The notes beneath the pieces are model-generated. The model was not told the origin of the DNA. It ran no database searches and was given only the letters and a program-made list of their open reading frames with translations. Position numbers and translations under genes: made by a program. A stretch of 64,000 nucleotides of DNA from JAICND01 sp040905905 (GTDB lineage: Bacteria > Actinomycetota > Acidimicrobiia > Spongiisociales > ZC4RG35), in NCBI GenBank assembly GCA_040905905.1, contig JBBDQN010000039.1, forward strand, positions 35,709-99,708, read 5' to 3'. The stretch's first letter is position 1. Every line of letters begins with the position of its first letter. Shown piece after piece: positions 60,636-64,000 of the stretch.

Positions 60636-61005
60636 AGGCGGCGTGGGGTTGGTGAGTTACAAGGCTTGCGTGCTCTCCCAGCATCTCGATCTTGTCTTGG
60701 ACCAAGGCGAGCGCCCTGTCGCTGGGTCGGCCGTAGATCTCGATCGTTCGTAGCGTTACGAGTTCTGTGAACTTGCGGAAGGCAGGGCCGGCTATCTCTA
60801 AGTGGAGTTCCAACGAGGCAGAGTCCGGATGGATCGCGACCACAGTCATATTCGTTCCCATCTCGTTGAAGTAGAAGCCGTACGCGATCAGCCGGGGCTC
60901 GTGTGCCTTGACGAACTCAACCAACCCGCCTATCCCTGCCTTGACTTCCTCGAGCTTCGTCTCCCGAATGTCTGACCGGTCGATATAGACAATGAGGTCT
61001 GACAT
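60613..61005 (-). CDS. Small dimeric alpha/beta-barrel-like protein
   Basis: 130 residues from ATG 61005, with GAGAGGA upstream. The sequence (LIVYIDRSDIRETKLEEVKA, HEPRLIAYGFYFNEMGTNMT, VVAIHPDSASLELHLEIAG) is a clear paralog of the 6707-7114 protein. The fold is likely a ferredoxin-like barrel; no catalytic residue is certain. It is transcribed in the same direction as the FMO-like gene but 77 bases downstream of it. Confidence 0.75.
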   Translation of the reverse strand: MSDLIVYIDRSDIRETKLEEVKAGIGGLVEFVKAHEPRLIAYGFYFNEMGTNMTVVAIHPDSASLELHLEIAGPAFRKFTELVTLRTIEIYGRPSDRALALVQDKIEMLGEHASLVTHQPHAAFMRFVSS

Positions 61006-61082
61006 GTTGTGTCCTCTCAAAGACGACCAATCCGCGCGATCCTACGGGCGGGCGCTTGGGCAAGGAAGGCCGATGCGCCTCG

Positions 61083-62243
61083 CTAACGACCGGTGATGGA
61101 ACTGGTTGCTCCCGATTGGTCCTGGTGGTTGGCTCCCGGTCGATCAGGGCGATTCTTCCCAAGCCGACCCGCGATCGTGTCGGCGATGTGGGCTGCGTCC
61201 CGTCCTACCCCGTGGATCTGTTCCGATGAGACTGAATAGAGGAATTTGAGGCCGACGAAATAGAGGCCGGGCATCTCCTCGACGACGCCACGACGATGAT
61301 TCGGCTCCCGCATGCCCTCCTCGATCACCGGTAAGTCGATCCAAGAGAACCCAGGATGGAACCCGGTGCACCAGATCACGTTGGCGACATCGAGAACGTG
61401 GCCGTCTTCTAGTTGGGGCCTGCCTCGCTCGACTCCCGTGACTCGAGGTACACGTTCCACCCCGGCTTCTGCCAAGTCTTTGGGCTTGACCCTGAGCAAG
61501 GGCTCACCGCTGGACACCATCTTGGGCCGGGCCCTCCTTCCAATCGGCGTGCTGGTGGTGAGCACTCGGTGGAAGATGACCCTTCCAACGAAGCGCATGA
61601 GCACTCGCGCCGCCACGCTCTCAGGGCGGAAGGGAATGGTCCCGGTGTCGGGCCCGGACAGCCACACCTCGTGGGTTCTCGATAGCTCCTTGGCGACCTC
61701 GGCACCTGAGTTGCCCGCTCCGACCACCAGGACACCCCCATCCTGGAGCTGGCCGGGGTTGGCGTACTCGGCGACGTGAAGCTGGACAATGCTCGGATCG
61801 AGCTCGCTGGCGAACGCAGGGACCCGGGGTTTTTGCCAGCTCGACATCGCCACGACCACGTTGTCGGCTTTGAACCGTCGGTCTCCCGCAGTGGCTACGA
61901 AGAAGTCACCCTCTCGGGACAGTCTCTCCACCCTCACACCGGTGCCGACAGGAATGTGGAAATGCCGGGCGTAATTCTCCAGATAGTCAGCCATCTCGTC
62001 TTTGCTCGGGAATCCCCAGTGGTATCCGGGAAACCGCATTCCGGGTAGCCCGTTGAACCAACCTGGGGTGAACAGGCGGAGCGAGTCCCACCGGTTGCGC
62101 CAAGCGTCACCGATCCGGTCAGTGGCGTCGACGATCGCATAAGAAAGCCCGCGCTGGGATAGGTGGTAGCCGACTGCCAGCCCGGACTGGCCCCCTCCGA
62201 TAACGAGAGTCCCCACGTAGTCGCTTCCAGATCGATCGGTCAT
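61083..62243 (-). CDS. Flavin-containing monooxygenase-like FAD/NAD(P) oxidoreductase
   Basis: 386 residues, with a perfect AAGGAGGT ribosome-binding site. The FAD site is TLVIGGGQSGLAVGYHL, the NADP site VLVVGAGNSGAEVAKEL, and the second half has VIWCTGFHPGFSWI. The FMO/BVMO-type fingerprint is approximate, so the enzyme could be an N-oxidase, Baeyer-Villiger enzyme or a putative potassium transport-associated oxidoreductase. It is divergent from a PadR regulator with two operator-like repeats between them. Confidence 0.85.
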   Translation of the reverse strand: MTDRSGSDYVGTLVIGGGQSGLAVGYHLSQRGLSYAIVDATDRIGDAWRNRWDSLRLFTPGWFNGLPGMRFPGYHWGFPSKDEMADYLENYARHFHIPVGTGVRVERLSREGDFFVATAGDRRFKADNVVVAMSSWQKPRVPAFASELDPSIVQLHVAEYANPGQLQDGGVLVVGAGNSGAEVAKELSRTHEVWLSGPDTGTIPFRPESVAARVLMRFVGRVIFHRVLTTSTPIGRRARPKMVSSGEPLLRVKPKDLAEAGVERVPRVTGVERGRPQLEDGHVLDVANVIWCTGFHPGFSWIDLPVIEEGMREPNHRRGVVEEMPGLYFVGLKFLYSVSSEQIHGVGRDAAHIADTIAGRLGKNRPDRPGANHQDQSGATSSITGR

Positions 62244-62279
62244 GTCGTTACCTCCTTGGACGGCGCCTCGAAATGCCTA

Positions 62280-62319
62280 TACTCCATATTGGAGTAACCA
62301 TATACTCCAAGTTAGAGTA
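62280..62319. promoter_or_regulatory. Two tandem PadR operator-like palindromes
   Basis: TACTCCA-TAT-TGGAGTA (62280-62296) is perfect; TACTCCA-AGT-TAGAGTA (62303-62319) has one mismatch. Their centres are 23 bases apart, roughly two helical turns. They lie between the divergent FMO-like and PadR genes, so PadR probably controls both. Confidence 0.75.
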
Positions 62320-62334
62320 AGTCAAGAGGCAGGG

Positions 62335-63009
62335 ATGGAAGATCAACTGACGACCACTTCGTATGCGGTGCTCGCCCAGGTCGCAGTGCGACCCTGGTCG
62401 CCATACGAGATGGTTCAGCAACGAGTTCGCTACTTCCGATATGTCTGGCCGGCCGCCGAGAGTGCCATATACCGGGAGGTGAAGCGTCTCGCCGCCATGG
62501 GACTGATCGAGGGCGAGAAGGAATACACCGGAAAGCGAGCCCGAACCGTCTACTCGATCACCGAAGATGGCAAGCAAGTGCTGCGGGATTGGCTGGGAAC
62601 TCCGGTCGCACCGTTTTCGATGCAATTCGAGGCGATGCTGCGCGTCTTCGTCGCTCCGATCGGGACTAAAGACGAGCTCGTCGGGACCATCAAACAGGTG
62701 CGGGCCGATGCCCAAGACATGCTCCGATTCGCAGGCGAAGTCAAACAGGAGTTCCTCGAAGGAATCGCCGTCACCCAGGATCAGGTCTACATCAGAGCCC
62801 TGGCAGTCGACTTCTTCATCAACCTCCTAATCACCGTCGAGGCGTGGGCCGAACGCACCCTCGCAGAAACCGAGACCTGGGACGATCTCATGCCTTCCCA
62901 GGAGAAAAACAAGAGAGGGCTCGAAAAGATACGTCAACTTCCGGTCGACACCCCCGACGAGTCAATCAAGGACATCTCCAAACCCCCCAAGAGACAGATG
63001 CGGACCTGA
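62335..63009 (+). CDS. PadR-family transcriptional regulator
   Basis: 224 residues from ATG 62335; the longer frame would run through the operators. The winged helix is TSYAVLAQVAVRPWSPYEMV, WPAAESAIYREVKRLAAMGL, GKRARTVYSITEDGKQVL. A C-terminal helical domain follows (PADR_alpha type). PadR proteins respond to aromatic or other small molecules. Divergent from the FMO-like gene, which it is expected to repress until its inducer appears. Confidence 0.9.
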   Translation: MEDQLTTTSYAVLAQVAVRPWSPYEMVQQRVRYFRYVWPAAESAIYREVKRLAAMGLIEGEKEYTGKRARTVYSITEDGKQVLRDWLGTPVAPFSMQFEAMLRVFVAPIGTKDELVGTIKQVRADAQDMLRFAGEVKQEFLEGIAVTQDQVYIRALAVDFFINLLITVEAWAERTLAETETWDDLMPSQEKNKRGLEKIRQLPVDTPDESIKDISKPPKRQMRT

Positions 63010-63109
63010 TCCCGAGGAGTCTTCCAGATTCCGTATGGGCGATAAATGTTCGATAGATCTCGAGAGTGCTGGCCAGAGTCTCGACTGCAAGCCTCTGACC
63101 AGCAACTTG

Positions 63110-63158
63110 GGTCGGGACGGCGGGACTCGAACCCGCGGCCTCAGCGTCCCGAACGCTC
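63110..63158 (-). other. tRNA-Pro (CGG) 3' fragment, att-like
   Basis: Reading the minus strand, the fragment gives anticodon stem-loop with TTCGGGA (anticodon CGG), a short variable region, T arm GCGGG TTCGAGT CCCGC, and acceptor 3' strand GTCCCGA with CC. The acceptor 5' strand and D arm are absent. Integrase att sites usually duplicate exactly this 3' part of a tRNA gene, so this is probably the end of an integrated element extending to the right. Confidence 0.75.
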
Positions 63159-63243
63159 CCGGTGTGGACTGAGACGGACCCATGCGGACAAAACCCAGGT
63201 CAGGGCGTTTCGGCGACGCGTGCGGACCGGCGTGAATGGCTGT

Positions 63244-63293
63244 GGACGCGCGATGGACGCGCGATGGAGCGGAGCTGACTGAGCGGAGCTGAC
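63244..63293. repeat. Two short tandem direct repeats
   Basis: GGACGCGCGAT occurs twice in a row (63244-63265), and GAGCGGAGCTGAC occurs twice with one base between (63267-63293). They lie just inside the putative integration boundary, in a gene-free stretch between the tRNA fragment and the antitoxin gene. They could be recombinase arm sites or replication slippage products. Confidence 0.6.
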
Positions 63294-63298
63294 CTCGA

Positions 63299-63580
63299 TC
63301 AGGCGACATCGAGGAATCGGCGAATCGCTTGGCGGATGACCTCGCTGGTGGTGGTGTGCTCGGCTTCGGCGCGGGCCTCGATCGCCGCCCGCAACTCGGG
63401 GTCGATACGTACCGGCACGACGTCGGCCGGGCCTGACCCCATCGAGGGTCGACCCCGACGCCGGGTCTTGAGGGCTTCGACGTCGTAGTCGGTCTCGGCG
63501 ACCTCGGTGGAGAGGGCGTCGATCTCTTCGTCGGTCAAGGCGCGACCGCTGCGGGTGCGATGGGTTTTCGGTTCGGTCAT
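63299..63580 (-). CDS. Ribbon-helix-helix antitoxin-like protein
   Basis: 93 residues from ATG 63580, with GGGAGG upstream. The acidic N-terminal half (LTDEEIDALSTEVAETDYDV) is followed by RRGRPSMGSG and a C-terminal RHH DNA-binding domain (VPVRIDPELRAAIEARAEAE, TTSEVIRQAIRRFL). It looks like a CopG/RHH antitoxin. The frame continues without a stop from the toxin remnant upstream. Confidence 0.8.
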   Translation of the reverse strand: MTEPKTHRTRSGRALTDEEIDALSTEVAETDYDVEALKTRRRGRPSMGSGPADVVPVRIDPELRAAIEARAEAEHTTTSEVIRQAIRRFLDVA

Positions 63581-63837
63581 GGCATTTCCTCCCTCGTTTG
63601 GGGAGCAGGTGTAGAACGTCGGGCGGAGAGGCATGGCGTGGATCACCAGGTTGACGTCGTCGGCGAGTTCGAGCCAGATGATCTCCAGCAGGTTGCCGGC
63701 TTTGTCGGGTCCGATAGCGAGGACCTTGGGTGGATCGGCGTCGGGATCGAGATCGATGACGGTGATGGCATGGTCAAGGGCGTGGCGGATGGTGCGTCGT
63801 CGATACCGTGCTTGCGTGCCGACCGGTGGATCTCCAC
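63581..63837 (-). pseudogene. Frameshifted toxin of a type II toxin-antitoxin pair
   Basis: From GTG 63837 the frame gives VEIHRSARKHGIDDA, then shifts. In the next frame the sequence continues IRHALDHAITVIDLDPDADP, PKVLAIGPDKAGNLLEIIWL and VNLVIHAMPLRPTFY. Both parts match one small toxin of a family that pairs with RHH antitoxins. A single missing base near 63795 explains the shift. The second part then runs in frame into the antitoxin. It is probably inactive unless frameshifting or a sequence error applies. Confidence 0.7.
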
Positions 63838-63845
63838 ATCAAAAT

Positions 63846-63851
63846 ATTGTA
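63846..63851 (-). promoter_or_regulatory. Possible -10 element before toxin gene
   Basis: TACAAT on the minus strand lies eight bases before the GTG at 63837, in an A/T-rich stretch unlike the GC-rich surroundings. It would give a leaderless transcript. The -35 region is not convincing. Confidence 0.35.
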
Positions 63852-64000
63852 ATACGAAAATGGGGCGAAAGGAACCGACCGCCCAACATCTCTGCAGTAC
63901 GTCTACGTGTCAGCGTGTCGCCCGAAGCCGATCCTAGAAGTGCCCTTATGTACCTGGCTGTTGTCACCGGTTTGTCCGTCTGGTTCGTCTGTTCTCATGT

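Noticed and set aside
63046..63282. Plus-strand open frame with GRRDSNPRPQRPE
   Set aside because: Again an artefact of translating the complement of a tRNA T arm (the tRNA-Pro fragment).
1..64000. CRISPR arrays, rRNA genes, insertion sequences and classical riboswitches
   Set aside because: No regularly spaced repeats, rRNA core sequences, transposase genes or recognisable riboswitch cores were seen in the window.

Overview
The window is high-GC, densely packed DNA from an actinobacterium. Lineage markers are BTAD and LuxR/STAND regulators, ECF sigma factors, an LCP cell-wall ligase, MurJ, class II fructose-bisphosphatase, and secreted lipoproteins with Thr-rich linkers. Class Acidimicrobiia or a neighbouring uncultured lineage is my best guess, but there is no rRNA to prove it.

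Layout. 1-7.7 kb: three tandem kinase-less sensor-like membrane proteins (the first cut by the window edge), an OmpA lipoprotein, an LCP protein, a small alpha/beta-barrel protein and an ICMT-like methyltransferase. 7.8-24.5 kb: a regulatory region with a BTAD-cyclase-ATPase regulator, an ECF sigma factor with a membrane partner, a second BTAD-ATPase regulator, a LuxR-type ATPase, two ArsR-like regulators and small lipoproteins. It also holds gene debris: an HD-domain fragment, an ATPase fragment and half a tRNA-Arg. 24.5-33.7 kb: an MFS transporter, a YgjP-like protease, a lactone oxidase, a sugar/glycosyltransferase group and small metabolic enzymes. 33.8-37.2 kb: ECF sigma, zinc-finger anti-sigma and M15 peptidase as one unit. 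37.3-42.0 kb: phnD-phnC-phnE-dgt on the minus strand, with a heavily modified PhnE. 42.1-45.1 kb: a nucleotidase and an ABC exporter pair. 45.2-47.8 kb: dnaX-ybaB-recR. 47.9-58.6 kb: housekeeping metabolism and envelope genes, including gabD-like, glpX, methylmalonyl-CoA epimerase, murJ, lysC and asd. 58.6-63.0 kb: a CAP protein, an ArsR-SRPBCC unit, DUF1801, an FMO and a PadR regulator. 63.1-64.0 kb: a tRNA-Pro 3' fragment and a decayed toxin-antitoxin pair, read here as the edge of an integrated element that continues to the right.

The most unusual signals are these. (1) A family of four ~50-bp compound palindromes, all in the same orientation and each lying at a gene 3' end; two of them bracket a gene with a nuclease-like DUF559 domain, like a small cassette. 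(2) A 4.65-kb segment bracketed by direct repeats of the tRNA-Arg 5' half. (3) The tRNA-Pro att-like fragment. (4) A PhnE permease split by a multi-helix insertion of about 235 residues. (5) A frameshifted toxin gene whose second half reads without a stop into its antitoxin. (6) Three clear operator palindromes between or in front of regulator genes. Start codons were adjusted where ribosome-binding sites, overlaps or family alignment made a shorter start more credible.
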